Positions 10,018-19,199 are shown, counted from the stretch's first letter. The stretch is DNA of 64,000 nucleotides from Polaribacter sp. IC073 (GCF_007997075.1 NZ_VORS01000006.1:186001-250000); one strand, 5' to 3'. Numbers and translations: made by a program. Notes: generated by a model from the sequence alone, not told the origin.

Positions 10018-10060
10018 TCCTTTTATTTTGATAGTGTGTTATCGTATGCTTTAAACAGTC

Positions 10061-11437
10061 TTAAAGAATTTTCTTAATTAATTTGAAGTACTTAAAAGGC
10101 ACGTATTTTAATGGTAAATCCATCCATGTTGGTGTTGTTACTACAGCTCTTTTGTTACTAAAGACTAAAAAACTTTCTTGTCCGTGATAATTTCCCATGC
10201 CGCTATTTCCGACACCACCAAATGGCAAATGGTGATTGCTTATATGCATTAATGTGTCATTCACACAAGCACCGCCAGATGTCGTTTTTGCTAAAACGTC
10301 TTTTGCTTTTTTATTTTTTCCAAAATAATAAAAAGCCAAAGGTTTTTCATTCTTATTAATGTAACTAATTGCTTCATTAATATGATTAAAACTCATTACA
10401 GGTAAGATAGGTCCGAATATTTCTTCTTGCATTACCAAAAAATTAGGCTGAACATTATCTATAATAGTAGGTGCTACAAACTTTTCTTTCAGATCAATCT
10501 CACCACCAGTGTGTATTTTCCCTTCATTTAACAAACCACTCAAGCGTTCTACAGCTTTTTCATTTACAATACGAGGATAAAAACGACTTTCCTTTACAGT
10601 ATCACCATACATCAGTTTTATATTCTTGGCAATTTTGTCTAATAACTCTTCTTTAATAGACTCATGAGCAAAAAGATAATCTGGGGCAATGCAAGTTTGA
10701 CCTGCATTAATTAATTTACCCCAAGTAATTCGTTTAGCAGCTATCTCTATATTTGCATCAGCATCAACAATACACGGACTTTTACCACCCAATTCTAAAA
10801 CGACAGGTGTTAGATTTTCGGCTGCTGCTTTCATTACTACTTTACCTACTTTAGGGCTTCCTGTAAAGAAAATGATATCAAAATTTTGTGCAAATAATAT
10901 CGTATTGGTTTCTCTTCCTCCTTGAACTACACTAATATAATCTGATTCAAAATTTTCTGAAATCATGTTTTCCATTACCTTAGCAACGGTTGGCGTATCT
11001 GGTGATGGTTTTAGCACACTACAACATCCGGCAGAAATAGCTCCAACAAGAGAGTTAATTAGCAATTGAAACGGGTAATTCCAAGGAGCAACTATTAATG
11101 CAGTACCCAAAGGTTCATACAATACTTTACTAGAGGAGGGAAATAAATGAATAGGTGTTGACACTTTTTTGGGTGCTGCCCATCTCTTTAAATGTCTAAT
11201 ATGATTGTCTATTTCACCAGTAACAATACTAATTTCAGTTAAGTATGCTTCTTCCGGAGATTTGTGTAAATCTTCCCATAAAGCATTTTCTATTTTTTCT
11301 TGATGTTGAAGAATTGCTTTTTTCAACGTACGAAGTTGCGTTAATCTAAAGTCGATATCTTTCGTATTTTGTGTAGAAAAAAAGGTACGATGACCTGCAA
11401 TATATTTAATAATTAACTCTTCTGCTGTAGCTATCAT
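10061..11437 (-). CDS. Aldehyde dehydrogenase (ALDH3-like, NAD(P)+)
   Basis: 458 aa, the short length of class-3 ALDHs. Key motifs: IVAPWNYPFQ, FFTGSPKVGK (coenzyme loop), LELGGKSPCIVD (catalytic Glu), INAGQTCIAPDY (catalytic Cys) and EEIFGPILPV. The C-terminal hydrophobic tail (LPLKYVPFKYFKLIKKIL) may hold it at the membrane, as in fatty-aldehyde dehydrogenases. It is 5 nt downstream of the broken SDR gene, so the two were an operon that probably oxidised aldehydes from fatty alcohols or aromatics; the substrate is inferred only from family. Confidence 0.93.
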   Translation of the reverse strand: MIATAEELIIKYIAGHRTFFSTQNTKDIDFRLTQLRTLKKAILQHQEKIENALWEDLHKSPEEAYLTEISIVTGEIDNHIRHLKRWAAPKKVSTPIHLFPSSSKVLYEPLGTALIVAPWNYPFQLLINSLVGAISAGCCSVLKPSPDTPTVAKVMENMISENFESDYISVVQGGRETNTILFAQNFDIIFFTGSPKVGKVVMKAAAENLTPVVLELGGKSPCIVDADANIEIAAKRITWGKLINAGQTCIAPDYLFAHESIKEELLDKIAKNIKLMYGDTVKESRFYPRIVNEKAVERLSGLLNEGKIHTGGEIDLKEKFVAPTIIDNVQPNFLVMQEEIFGPILPVMSFNHINEAISYINKNEKPLAFYYFGKNKKAKDVLAKTTSGGACVNDTLMHISNHHLPFGGVGNSGMGNYHGQESFLVFSNKRAVVTTPTWMDLPLKYVPFKYFKLIKKIL

Positions 11438-11442
11438 AATGC

Positions 11443-12236
11443 TTACTTTTTACGACCTGTGAAATGTTCCATCGTTTTATAAATTCCTAATACGTTTCCT
11501 GCAAACCAATCAAAAATATCAATGGACATAAAACCTTGTCCTAATCTTGTAAATCTGTACAAATAACCAGGAATTGTTACCATTCTTTTCTTTCGTTCTA
11601 TTGCTTTTACGATGGTAAGTGCGGCAGATTCAGGTTCTAGAATTGGTATTTTCGATTTTACGCCATCAAACATTCCGGTATTGATATAATAAGGCATTAT
11701 GGTAGTTATGCTAATGTTCTTTTTTAACTGTTTCATCTCGATACGTAAACTATTAAAGACCATTTGCTTGCTGCATACACCGACATTTTAGGGTTTGAAA
11801 TTAAACCTCCAGAAGAAGCTATATTACAGATATGTCCAGAATTCTGCTCTAGCATACCGCTCAAAAATTCTTTGGTAATAAACATTGGTGCATTCGCATT
11901 AATTTCCATTGTTTTTAAAATATCTAACGTGGTGTGTTCATGGAAGTATTTTCCTGCAACAATACCAGCATTATTTATAAGCACATCAACGACCCCTATT
12001 TCTTGCTTTACTTTTAAAGCAGTTTCTTTAATTTGATTAATGTCGGAAACATCAATAGTAAACCCTAGAACATCACCTTTGTTCGCTAATTCTAAAATGG
12101 TCTCATCAATTTTTGATTGATTGATATCCCAAATAATCACTTTAGCTTCACGTTCTAAAAATAAACGAACCATAATTTTACCTATACCAGACGCACCTCC
12201 TGTAATTAAAACTACTTTACCTTTCATTTGTTTCAT
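11443..12236 (-). pseudogene. SDR-family oxidoreductase, broken by an apparent 13-nt deletion
   Basis: The N-terminal half (12236-11733) has the Rossmann motif TGGASGIG, the NNAG motif and the catalytic YAASK, then runs into LIVYVSR and a stop. The C-terminal half (11763-11443) resumes in another frame with NSLRIEMKQL through to FTGRKK. Intact members of this family read SKWALIGWSxSLRIEM; here the codons for roughly I-G-W-S-D are missing, which fits a 13-nt loss near 11748-11755. The SDR (retinol/fatty alcohol dehydrogenase-like) would have worked with the ALDH downstream. An assembly error is less likely than for a single-base indel but is not excluded. Confidence 0.85.
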
Positions 12237-12331
12237 ATCCTAAAAAATTGATGTTCATACTCTTAGACGTAAAAATAGGGAATTGATAAAATTTTAGCGA
12301 TAACAAATGTTATCACTTTAGATAAGTTGTT

Positions 12332-12910
12332 TTAATCTGAATTTTTTAAACGACTTAAATGTACAGAACTGATATTTAGATAAGAAGCAATTAAATGTTG
12401 TGGTACTCGTTGAAATATCTCAGGAAAACTGGTTGTTAAATTTTTGTATCGTTCTAGTGGAGTTTGCGTATACATGGCCTGAATTTTGTCATTAAACATA
12501 AAAAAATAATCTTCAGCTAAGAGTCTTCCAAGTTTTTCGCCATACTTCAACTTATCATAACCAATTTGCACCATCTCAAGCGACATTACTGCAACTTCGG
12601 TATCTTCCATTGCCTGAATTGAATAATTTGACGGTACTTCTTTTAAAAAACTCTTATAATCTGTAGCAAATGTGTTTTCTAAGGCAAAATGAAAGGTCTT
12701 TTCCTCTCCGTTATTATCAACAAAAAAGATGCGTAACAATCCTTTATTTATAAAAAAAACCTCTCTACAAATATTTCCTTCACTAAGAACAATACGCTTT
12801 TTCTTGATTACTTTTAATTGTAACATCGAAGAATAATAAGACCATTCTGCATCGCTAATTTCAATATAACTAGAAATAACTTGATGTATATTCTTGAATT
12901 TTGAATTCAT
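12332..12910 (-). CDS. Crp/Fnr-family transcriptional regulator
   Basis: 192 aa. A cyclic-nucleotide-binding jelly roll covers residues 20-130 (VLSEGNICREVFFINKGLLRIFFVDNNGEE). A helix-turn-helix region near the C-terminus (VPQHLIASYLNISSVHLSRLK) is typical of the short Bacteroidetes Crp-like proteins. The strict cAMP phosphate-binding arginine motif is not evident, so the ligand is unknown. It is 95 nt upstream of, and in the same direction as, the SDR-ALDH pair and may regulate it. Confidence 0.9.
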   Translation of the reverse strand: MNSKFKNIHQVISSYIEISDAEWSYYSSMLQLKVIKKKRIVLSEGNICREVFFINKGLLRIFFVDNNGEEKTFHFALENTFATDYKSFLKEVPSNYSIQAMEDTEVAVMSLEMVQIGYDKLKYGEKLGRLLAEDYFFMFNDKIQAMYTQTPLERYKNLTTSFPEIFQRVPQHLIASYLNISSVHLSRLKNSD

Positions 12911-12992
12911 TTTCTCGATGATTATTTTAAGATGAATGTAGCTAAGTTATCTTTTTTTAAGTATAGAAGCAAATCTAATCATTAACAAAAAA

Positions 12993-13014
12993 ATCCCAAG
13001 CAAAAGCTCGGGAT
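12993..13014 (-). terminator. Terminator of the sucA-sucB unit
   Basis: On the minus strand ATCCCGAGC-TTTT-GCTTGGGAT (9-bp stem, one G-U pair) is followed by a T-run. It is about 47 nt beyond the sucB stop. Confidence 0.8.
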
Positions 13015-13060
13015 TTATATATCTAAAAATCTAATTGTCTAAAACTGAAACAATCTAAAT

Positions 13061-14272
13061 TTACATTTCTAATGCTTTTGTAGGATTGTTGTCCATCAAC
13101 AATTCTGTAGGGTTTTCTAGAGCTTCTTTAACAGCAACTAAGAAACCAACAGATTCTCTACCATCTACAATTCTGTGATCATAAGACAACGCAACATACA
13201 TAATTGGCTGAATTACAACACCACCATTTACGGCCATTGGCCTGTTTACAATATTGTGCATTCCTAAAATTCCACTTTGAGGAGGATTTATAATTGGTGT
13301 AGACAACATAGAACCAAACACACCACCATTGGTAATTGTAAAAGTTCCACCCGTCATTTCATCTACTGTAATTTGCCCATCTCTAGCTCTAATTGCCAAG
13401 CGTTTTACTTCAGATTCTACACCTCTAAAAGATAAGTTTTCTGCATTTCTAATTACAGGAACCATTAAACCTTTTGGTCCAGAAACTGCTATAGAAATAT
13501 CTTGAAAATCTTGCTTTATCTGAAAATCTCCATCAATCATAGAATTCACATCCGGATACATTCTTAAAGCCCTAACTACAGCTAAAGTAAAGAAAGACAT
13601 AAACCCTAAACCAACCCCATGTTTTGCTTTAAAGTCTTCTTTAAATTGTTTACGCAAGTCGAAAATAGGCTGCATATTTACTTCGTTAAAAGTAGTTAAC
13701 ATCGCAGTTTCATTTTTAACTGCAACCAAACGTTCTGCAACTTTTCTGCGCAACATAGACATTTTCTTGCGCTCTGTTCCTCGCGTTCCATTTGCTGGCT
13801 GAGTTCCCATAGAAGGCACTGCTTTTACAGCGTCGTCTTTGGTAATTCTACCATCTTTTCCTGTTCCTTTAATAGAAGAAGAGTCCATTCCTTTTTCTGC
13901 TAAAACTTTTTTAGCAGCAGGTGAAGCAGTTCCTGTAGCATACGTTGCTGCTTTAGGAGCTTCTTTTACTTCAACTTTCTTTTCTTCTTTTGGAGCTGCT
14001 GTTTTTGCCGGCGCATCACCTTCTGGTCTCGCTGCACTAGTATCTATTAAACATACCACAGCACCAACTTCTACAGCATCACCTTCTTCTGCTTTTAAAG
14101 TGATAATTCCACTTTCTTCAGCTGGCAATTCTAAAGTTGCTTTGTCTGAGTCTACTTCTGCAATTGGTTGATCTTTCTCAACATAATCCCCATCTTCAAC
14201 TAACCAAGTTGCAATTTCTACTTCTGTAATCGATTCTCCCGGAGAAGGAACTTTCATTTCTAAAACACTCAT
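13061..14272 (-). CDS. sucB: 2-oxoglutarate dehydrogenase E2, dihydrolipoyl succinyltransferase
   Basis: 403 aa. The lipoyl domain has [13 protein letters not shown] (lipoyl-Lys near residue 44). An Ala/Pro/Lys-rich linker leads to the E1/E3-binding domain ([30 protein letters not shown]). The catalytic domain ends with [17 protein letters not shown] (HxxxDG). It transfers the succinyl group to CoA in the TCA-cycle complex. sucA lies upstream on the same strand, 257 nt away across a palindromic repeat. Confidence 0.97.
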   Translation of the reverse strand: MSVLEMKVPSPGESITEVEIATWLVEDGDYVEKDQPIAEVDSDKATLELPAEESGIITLKAEEGDAVEVGAVVCLIDTSAARPEGDAPAKTAAPKEEKKVEVKEAPKAATYATGTASPAAKKVLAEKGMDSSSIKGTGKDGRITKDDAVKAVPSMGTQPANGTRGTERKKMSMLRRKVAERLVAVKNETAMLTTFNEVNMQPIFDLRKQFKEDFKAKHGVGLGFMSFFTLAVVRALRMYPDVNSMIDGDFQIKQDFQDISIAVSGPKGLMVPVIRNAENLSFRGVESEVKRLAIRARDGQITVDEMTGGTFTITNGGVFGSMLSTPIINPPQSGILGMHNIVNRPMAVNGGVVIQPIMYVALSYDHRIVDGRESVGFLVAVKEALENPTELLMDNNPTKALEM

Positions 14273-14380
14273 GGTTTCTTATTTTACTTGCACTGAACTT
14301 GTTTCAGTATCTAAATTTAATTAAAATTTTTATTTTTTAGGCGTTTAAACAGGCTTTTCACTATATCTTTTAACTTTTTG

Positions 14381-14456
14381 TCATTGCGAAGTTTTCTTTT
14401 TTGAAAACTGTGGCAATCTCTTAATCAAAAACAGATTACTTCGTTCCTCGCAATGA
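14381..14456. repeat. Palindromic intergenic repeat between sucA and sucB
   Basis: Ends TCATTGCGA and TCGCAATGA form an inverted pair. Inside are GGCAATCTC and GATTACTTCGTTCCT, a composition typical of the short mobile-like repeats scattered in flavobacterial intergenic regions. Its motif differs from the 5584-6290 array. It could fold in the sucA-sucB transcript and change the ratio of E1 to E2 (inference). Confidence 0.75.
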
Positions 14457-14529
14457 TGCCTATTTATATAGACAATTAAAAGGTTAAAGCTACAAAAAAG
14501 TAGCTGAACGGTGGAAATCCTTAACGCGC

Positions 14530-17265
14530 TTACTCATTATCATTAAAAACACTATCAATAACGGCTTTATGACGTTTTTTGAATCGTGTACTAGAACCTG
14601 CTGCTGGTACTGCGTAATATTTACGAGAACGTACATTTAATTTCACCAAATCGAAACGTTCTAACATAAAGCTCCAAGCCCCCATATTTCTAGGTTCTTC
14701 TTGTGCCCAAATGTAATTTTCTACATTCGGATACCTGTCTATAACTTTCTGAATTTTCTCTAAGTGTAAAGGAAATAATTGCTCAATTCTTACCAAAGCA
14801 ACATCTTCTCTTCCTAAAATTTCTCTTTCTTCTAATAAGTCATAGTAGAATTTCCCCATACAGAAAACTAGTTTCTTTACAGTGTCTGGGTTTAGCGTAT
14901 CGTCTATAACTTCTTGAAATTCGCCTGTAGCTAATTCTTCTACTGTACTTACTACTTTAGAATGACGCAATAAACTTTTAGGTGTAAATACAATTAATGG
15001 TTTTCTGTAATCGCGTTTCATTTGTCTACGCAATAAATGGTAGAAATTGGCTGGCGTAGTACAATTTGCAACCGTCATATTATCGATTGCACACAATTGT
15101 AAATAACGTTCTATTCTTGCAGATGAATGTTCAGAACCTTGTCCTTCATATCCATGAGGTAATAAAATTACAATACCGTTTTGTAATTTCCACTTGTCCT
15201 CTGCTGCAGAAATATATTGATCAAATATGATCTGAGCTCCGTTTGAGAAATCTCCAAATTGCGCTTCCCAAATAGTTAATGTATTCGGATTTGCCATGGC
15301 GTATCCATAATCAAAACCTAAAACACCATATTCAGATAATAAAGAGTTGTAAATAAACATTTTCCCTTTATTCTCGGGGTTTGTGTTTAGTAAATTAATT
15401 CTTTCTTCGGTAACTTCATCACGTAGAATAGCATGTCTATGAGAAAAAGTTCCTCTTTCTACATCTTGTCCAGATATACGAACGTTAAATCCTTCTTCCA
15501 TTAAAGAACCATACGCTAAATTCTCTGCCATTCCCCAATCTAATTTATTGGTTTCGAATGTCATTTTCGCTCTACCTTCTAAAATACGTTCTGCTTTTCT
15601 TAAAAATTGAACACCTTCAGGAACCGTAGAAACTACTTTTGCAATATGTTTTAATTGTGCTGCTTTGTAACTAGTATCTACAGGCTCTAGCATCGCTTCG
15701 AGGTCTTCTCTTTCAAAACCTTCCCATGTAGATTTCATAAATTCTCTTACTTTAGAAGTTTTATCTTCTTTAGACAAATCGAATTCTCTCTCTAACATTT
15801 CCTTAAATTCAGAAGTAATTTCAGCTAAATGATTTTTACCGATACTTCCTTCTTTCAATAACTTTTCAGCATAAATATCTTTTACATTTTGATGTTTAGC
15901 TATGGCTTTGTATAATTTTGGTTGGGTAAAACGAGGTTCATCACCTTCATTATGCCCATATTTTCTATATCCTAAAAGATCTATAAAAATATCAGATTTA
16001 AACTTCATTCTAAATGCTAGTGCCATTTGCATTGCATGACAGACAGCCTCTGTATCATCTGCATTTACATGTAAAACAGGCGATAAAGTAACTTTACCAA
16101 CATCTGTACAGTAGGTGCTTGAACGAGCATCTAAATAATTGGTTGTAAAACCAACTTGATTGTTTACCACAATATGAATGGTTCCACCAGTTTTATAACC
16201 ATTTAGTTTTGCCATTTGAACTATTTCATAAGCAATACCTTGACCAGCAATTGCCGCATCTCCATGAATTATAATCGGTAAAATCTTACTAGAATCTCCG
16301 TTGTATTTCCTATCTATCTTGGCTCTTGTAATTCCTTCTGCAACTGCTGCAACCGTTTCTAAGTGAGACGGATTAGGAACTAAGTTCATTTTAATTTCAT
16401 TACCATCTCTGTAGGTTTTGCTTAACGTTAAACCCAAGTGGTATTTTACATCTCCATCGATATCATCATCTTCAAAATCTTTCCCTTCAAACTCACTAAA
16501 TAAGTCTCTTACAGGTTTTTTAAAGATGTTTACTAAAGTGTTTAAACGCCCTCTATGTGCCATTCCTAAAACACATTCTTTTACTCCGTAGTTTTCTGCT
16601 GCTTCTCTTAAAGCAACACTAATCCCAGGAATTAAAGCTTCACCACCTTCTAATGAAAAACGCTTCTGACCAACATATTTTTTTTGCAAGAAACTTTCGA
16701 AAGTTACCGCATGATTTAATTTAGAAAGTATATATTTTTTTGAATCTACAGAATAATTAGGATGATTATCGTTTTCATTCAAACGATTTTGCCACCACTT
16801 TAATTTTTCTGGATTACGCATGTACATATATTCTACCCCGATCGAGTCGCAATAAATGCTTTTTAAGTGATTGATTATCACAGAAAGTTTAACCCTACCA
16901 AGACCCAAAACATCACCAGCCGAAAACTCTTTTTCTAAATCGTTTTCGGTTAAACCGAAATTATCTAGTTCTAAAGTTGGTTGATATTGCCTCCTATCTC
17001 TAACAGGATTTGTTGCTGTGAATAAATGACCACGTGTTCTGTAGCCGTTTATTAAGTCTACCACCAAAAATTCTTTTTTTACTTCCTGCGGAATTTCAGT
17101 AGAAACCTCTTCGTCAGAAAAAGAATAATTTTCATTAGCTAAGTCATATCCTTGAAAAAAGCTTCTCCAACTTGGTTCCACCCCATCAGGATTGATTAAG
17201 TATTGATCGTATAAATCGGCTATAAAGCCTGTATGTGCCGCGTTTAAGAACGAAAATTTGTCCAT
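14530..17265 (-). CDS. sucA: 2-oxoglutarate dehydrogenase E1 component
   Basis: 911 aa, normal for bacterial OGDH E1. The N-terminus FLNAAHTGFIADLYDQYLINPDGVEPSWRSFF-type motif is the E1o signature. TPP-binding residues sit in HGDAAIAGQGIAYE and NNQVGFTTN. GHRHAIL-type and LLPHGYEGQGSEHSSAR transketolase motifs follow, as does WAQEEPRNMGAW near the end. It decarboxylates 2-oxoglutarate and passes succinyl to SucB. A TATTTTTG box lies 41-48 nt upstream of the start. Confidence 0.98.
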   Translation of the reverse strand: MDKFSFLNAAHTGFIADLYDQYLINPDGVEPSWRSFFQGYDLANENYSFSDEEVSTEIPQEVKKEFLVVDLINGYRTRGHLFTATNPVRDRRQYQPTLELDNFGLTENDLEKEFSAGDVLGLGRVKLSVIINHLKSIYCDSIGVEYMYMRNPEKLKWWQNRLNENDNHPNYSVDSKKYILSKLNHAVTFESFLQKKYVGQKRFSLEGGEALIPGISVALREAAENYGVKECVLGMAHRGRLNTLVNIFKKPVRDLFSEFEGKDFEDDDIDGDVKYHLGLTLSKTYRDGNEIKMNLVPNPSHLETVAAVAEGITRAKIDRKYNGDSSKILPIIIHGDAAIAGQGIAYEIVQMAKLNGYKTGGTIHIVVNNQVGFTTNYLDARSSTYCTDVGKVTLSPVLHVNADDTEAVCHAMQMALAFRMKFKSDIFIDLLGYRKYGHNEGDEPRFTQPKLYKAIAKHQNVKDIYAEKLLKEGSIGKNHLAEITSEFKEMLEREFDLSKEDKTSKVREFMKSTWEGFEREDLEAMLEPVDTSYKAAQLKHIAKVVSTVPEGVQFLRKAERILEGRAKMTFETNKLDWGMAENLAYGSLMEEGFNVRISGQDVERGTFSHRHAILRDEVTEERINLLNTNPENKGKMFIYNSLLSEYGVLGFDYGYAMANPNTLTIWEAQFGDFSNGAQIIFDQYISAAEDKWKLQNGIVILLPHGYEGQGSEHSSARIERYLQLCAIDNMTVANCTTPANFYHLLRRQMKRDYRKPLIVFTPKSLLRHSKVVSTVEELATGEFQEVIDDTLNPDTVKKLVFCMGKFYYDLLEEREILGREDVALVRIEQLFPLHLEKIQKVIDRYPNVENYIWAQEEPRNMGAWSFMLERFDLVKLNVRSRKYYAVPAAGSSTRFKKRHKAVIDSVFNDNE

Positions 17266-17305
17266 ATTTTAGTTTGTGCTTTTTATTGTAAGCATATTCT
17301 CATAG

Positions 17306-17313
17306 CAAAAATA
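17306..17313 (-). promoter_or_regulatory. Possible -7 box for sucA
   Basis: Minus-strand TATTTTTG matches the Bacteroidetes -7 consensus TAnnTTTG and lies 41 nt upstream of the sucA ATG. No clear TTTG at the usual spacing upstream, so only weak support. Confidence 0.35.
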
Positions 17314-17391
17314 CAATATTTTGAAATTTAAAGAAGAATTTATTCCCAAATTATTAAAATGAAAAAAAAATAACTTTTTTTTTGAAAAACG

Positions 17392-17422
17392 TTTGGAGAA
17401 GTCAAAAATAGATGTATCTTTG
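17392..17422 (+). promoter_or_regulatory. Bacteroidetes-type promoter of the tRNA cluster
   Basis: TTTG at 17392-17395 and TATCTTTG at 17415-17422 are 19 nt apart, matching the -33/-7 consensus TTTG-N19-TAnnTTTG. The first tRNA starts 31 nt further on. Confidence 0.75.
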
Positions 17423-17452
17423 CAGTCGCTAAACACAAATAGTGTAGCAAAC

Positions 17453-17526
17453 TCCTCTTTAGCTCAGTTGGTTAGAGCATCTGACTGTTAATCAGAGGGT
17501 CCAAGGTTCGAGTCCTTGAAGAGGAG
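17453..17526 (+). tRNA. tRNA-Asn (GTT)
   Basis: The acceptor stem TCCTCTT/AAGAGGA, D-arm, anticodon loop CTGTTAA with stem CTGA/TCAG, and T-arm GGTTCGAGTCC all fold. Anticodon GTT. First of three tRNAs; CCA is not encoded. Confidence 0.95.
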
Positions 17527-17547
17527 CTAAGTTCATAAACATTGACT

Positions 17548-17619
17548 GCGAAAGTAGCTCAGGGGTAGAGCATCACCTTGCCAAGGTGGGGGTCGCGGGT
17601 TCAAATCCCGTCTTTCGCT
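17548..17619 (+). tRNA. tRNA-Gly (GCC)
   Basis: Acceptor GCGAAAG/CTTTCGC, anticodon stem CACC-TTGCCAA-GGTG with anticodon GCC, T-arm GCGGGTTCAAATCCCGT. Second tRNA of the cluster, 21 nt after tRNA-Asn. Confidence 0.95.
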
Positions 17620-17643
17620 CTAATTATGAAATAGCATACCAAT

Positions 17644-17729
17644 GCTGAAGTGGTGGAATTGGTAGACACGCTGGACTTAAAATCCAGTGGTCAGTAATGG
17701 CCGTGCGGGTTCAAGTCCCGCCTTCAGTA
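17644..17729 (+). tRNA. tRNA-Leu (TAA), target of the integrated element
   Basis: A class II tRNA of 86 nt with a long variable arm. Acceptor GCTGAAG pairs with CTTCAGT (first pair G-T). Anticodon loop ACTTAAAAT gives TAA. Its last 20 nt belong to the 67-bp direct repeat that bounds the mobile element, so the 3' end was rebuilt by the incoming DNA and the tRNA stays functional. Confidence 0.95.
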
Positions 17730-17776
17730 CAATAACCGTTGTTAATCTTTTGATTTTCAACGGTTTTTTGCTTTTA
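17710..17776 (+). repeat. attL: tRNA-Leu 3' end plus terminator
   Basis: 67 bp matching 27080-27146 with one mismatch (17725 C versus 27095 A). It covers the T-arm and acceptor 3' half of tRNA-Leu and the whole hairpin terminator behind it. Confidence 0.95.
17734..17769 (+). terminator. Terminator after tRNA-Leu
   Basis: AACCGTTG and CAACGGTT form an 8-bp stem, followed by a T-run. The same hairpin is duplicated at 27104-27139 in the right att copy. Confidence 0.85.
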
Positions 17777-18021
17777 TAAACTTCATCTTGCCAACCATTT
17801 TTTAAAATGTAGTTATTTAAACTTATTCTTACATTTGAAAAAGTATTGATTATTCAAAACGATGCACGCGCGCGAACAGATACCAACGAACTTTTTCCTT
17901 TAAGGCGTTCAATTCGTATGATTTTATCCATAATGCACCAATAGATAGACAAACCTTACAACTTTCTTTTTATGGTTTCCGAAAACGCCCTTTTTACCGT
18001 GCGAAAAAAAATTGCCCCCTC
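17777..18021. other. Element left-end non-coding stretch
   Basis: No credible gene on either strand. It has an unusual GC patch at about 17861-17880 (GCACGCGCGCG) in otherwise AT-rich DNA; it might be an arm site for the integrase or an origin feature, but nothing definite can be read. Confidence 0.5.
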
Positions 18022-18189
18022 TTTTTTATAGTGTCACTTTTTAGGTTTTAAAAATCAATTATTAATTTTTTATAGGCTTTCAAAATTGCCAGCTTTTTTG
18101 TTTTAATTTATTATCATTACAGTAATGATATGTTAAAATATTATTGAACTTTGAACGGTTCTAAAGTTGCCTTTTGATAGCCTTTTTTT
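18022..18189. repeat. Diverged non-coding repeat, copy A
   Basis: It starts with TTTTTTATAGTGTC and ends with a 49-bp block (18141-18189) containing TTATTGAACTTTGAACGG, nearly identical to 19331-19380. The middle is diverged. The end block lies downstream of the 66-aa gene. Both copies may mark a duplicated module or carry cis-acting sites. Confidence 0.8.
18112..18130. promoter_or_regulatory. 19-bp perfect palindrome
   Basis: TATCATTAC-A-GTAATGATA, 9-bp arms with one centre base. No T-run follows, so it looks like a dimer-binding operator or replication site rather than a terminator. It lies inside repeat copy A and is not present in copy B. Confidence 0.5.
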
Positions 18190-18226
18190 TAGCAACTATT
18201 TAAAAGATAATATGTTTTAAAAAAAA

Positions 18227-18427
18227 TTAATACGCCCTAAACGCTCCTGTTTTGCCATAAAAAACGGCTAAATAGCAAAATGTAACTATTATAGAAATAA
18301 TTAAATACCAAACAATAAATTGAATGTTTTTTCTCATTGATTCAAATTTTTTATTATTGTCTTTAGAAATGCTTAAAAGTTCTAATTGTACTTCTTCAGG
18401 AGTTAATTTTTTTTCTTCTTTTTCCAT
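18227..18427 (-). CDS. Small membrane peptide of the element, unknown function
   Basis: 66 aa. A charged helical N-terminal half (MEKEEKKLTPEEVQLELLSISKDNNKKFESMRKN) precedes one transmembrane segment (FIVWYLIISIIVTFCYLAVFY) and a short tail. The layout suggests a cytoplasmic N-terminus on a membrane anchor. Small TM proteins in such elements can be toxins, holin-like proteins or exclusion factors; nothing here decides. Last gene of the element's minus-strand block. Confidence 0.55.
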   Translation of the reverse strand: MEKEEKKLTPEEVQLELLSISKDNNKKFESMRKNIQFIVWYLIISIIVTFCYLAVFYGKTGAFRAY

Positions 18428-18545
18428 AATTTTAAGATTTTTTTTTATAAGCTTTAAATGTAAATTTACATTATTTATATTTTTTCACAAACTTACAATC
18501 AATATTTTAATGTTTTTTACGGTTTTCAATAATCTCACTATTCAT

Positions 18546-19064
18546 TTATTTAGATAGTAGCAACCTTTCAATATCATTCGGATCTACCTTGTCAACCTCC
18601 TTTAATTTATTTATCAACTTTAAATACCTTTTTGTTGGTTTACCGTTGTAAGATTGTCTAAAATGTTTGCTGTAAAGTTCTGCATAGATTTTATCCTTGT
18701 CAAAGTAACTGCCAAAACCCCTTTCTATTTGTCGCCATTTCTTGCTTTTGGTTTGTGTTGAATACATTCCGTTTTTTTGCGCTGTTCTATGTTGAAATCT
18801 ACCGTTGACTAAATGAAGCTTTCTGCATCTTATACCTGTAAAATTACATTTAAAGTATAAAATTACTCCTTTGTTTAAATTAGATTTTACAGATACTAAA
18901 TAAATCCTATAATTATAATCTTGTTTATTGCAACTGTAATCAAAATCAATATATTTATTTTCATCACTTATAGTAACCTTAATACTTATACTTCCACTAT
19001 TTTCGCCCCGCATTGTCCAGTTGATAGTTCCGCCAGTCTTTTTATTTGGTCTGAAGTAATTCAT
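18546..19064 (-). CDS. Unknown element protein, possibly missing its N-terminus
   Basis: 172 aa, no recognised family. It is basic, with tract GIRCRKLHLVNGRF and a C-terminal RGFGSYFDKDKIYAELYSKHF / GKPTKRYLKLINKL segment that looks conserved-type. The ATG overlaps the stop of a 24-codon frame upstream (ATGA overlap); an extra A in the 7-A run there would fuse both into one 197-residue protein (DLKK joined to MNYF). Either translational coupling or a homopolymer frameshift. A nucleic-acid-binding role is only a guess from the basic residues. Confidence 0.65.
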   Translation of the reverse strand: MNYFRPNKKTGGTINWTMRGENSGSISIKVTISDENKYIDFDYSCNKQDYNYRIYLVSVKSNLNKGVILYFKCNFTGIRCRKLHLVNGRFQHRTAQKNGMYSTQTKSKKWRQIERGFGSYFDKDKIYAELYSKHFRQSYNGKPTKRYLKLINKLKEVDKVDPNDIERLLLSK

Positions 19065-19135
19065 TTTTTTAAATCTGTTACAGATAAACTTTTGCTTTCA
19101 TCAAATAAATAAGGGAATGTAATTTTTTTTGGCAT
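19061..19135 (-). CDS. 24-aa upstream frame, probable N-terminal piece of the 172-aa gene
   Basis: MPKKITFPYLFDESKSLSVT then DLKK and TGA. The stop overlaps the next ATG as ATGA after a run of seven A. Continuing the frame by one base would read straight into NYFRPNKKTGG. Reported separately because the break may be real, regulatory or a sequencing error. Confidence 0.45.
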   Translation of the reverse strand: MPKKITFPYLFDESKSLSVTDLKK

Positions 19136-19199
19136 CGTATTTTTTTTTTAAAACCTAAATATTTAGGGAATTTTGCAATAAATTAAACTTTAGTACTCC

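Noticed and set aside
11764..12036. 90-codon plus-strand frame opposite the SDR gene
   Set aside because: Antisense of clear SDR motifs.
18112..18130. Palindrome as a terminator of the 66-aa gene
   Set aside because: No T-run on either strand directly after it; operator or replication site fits better.
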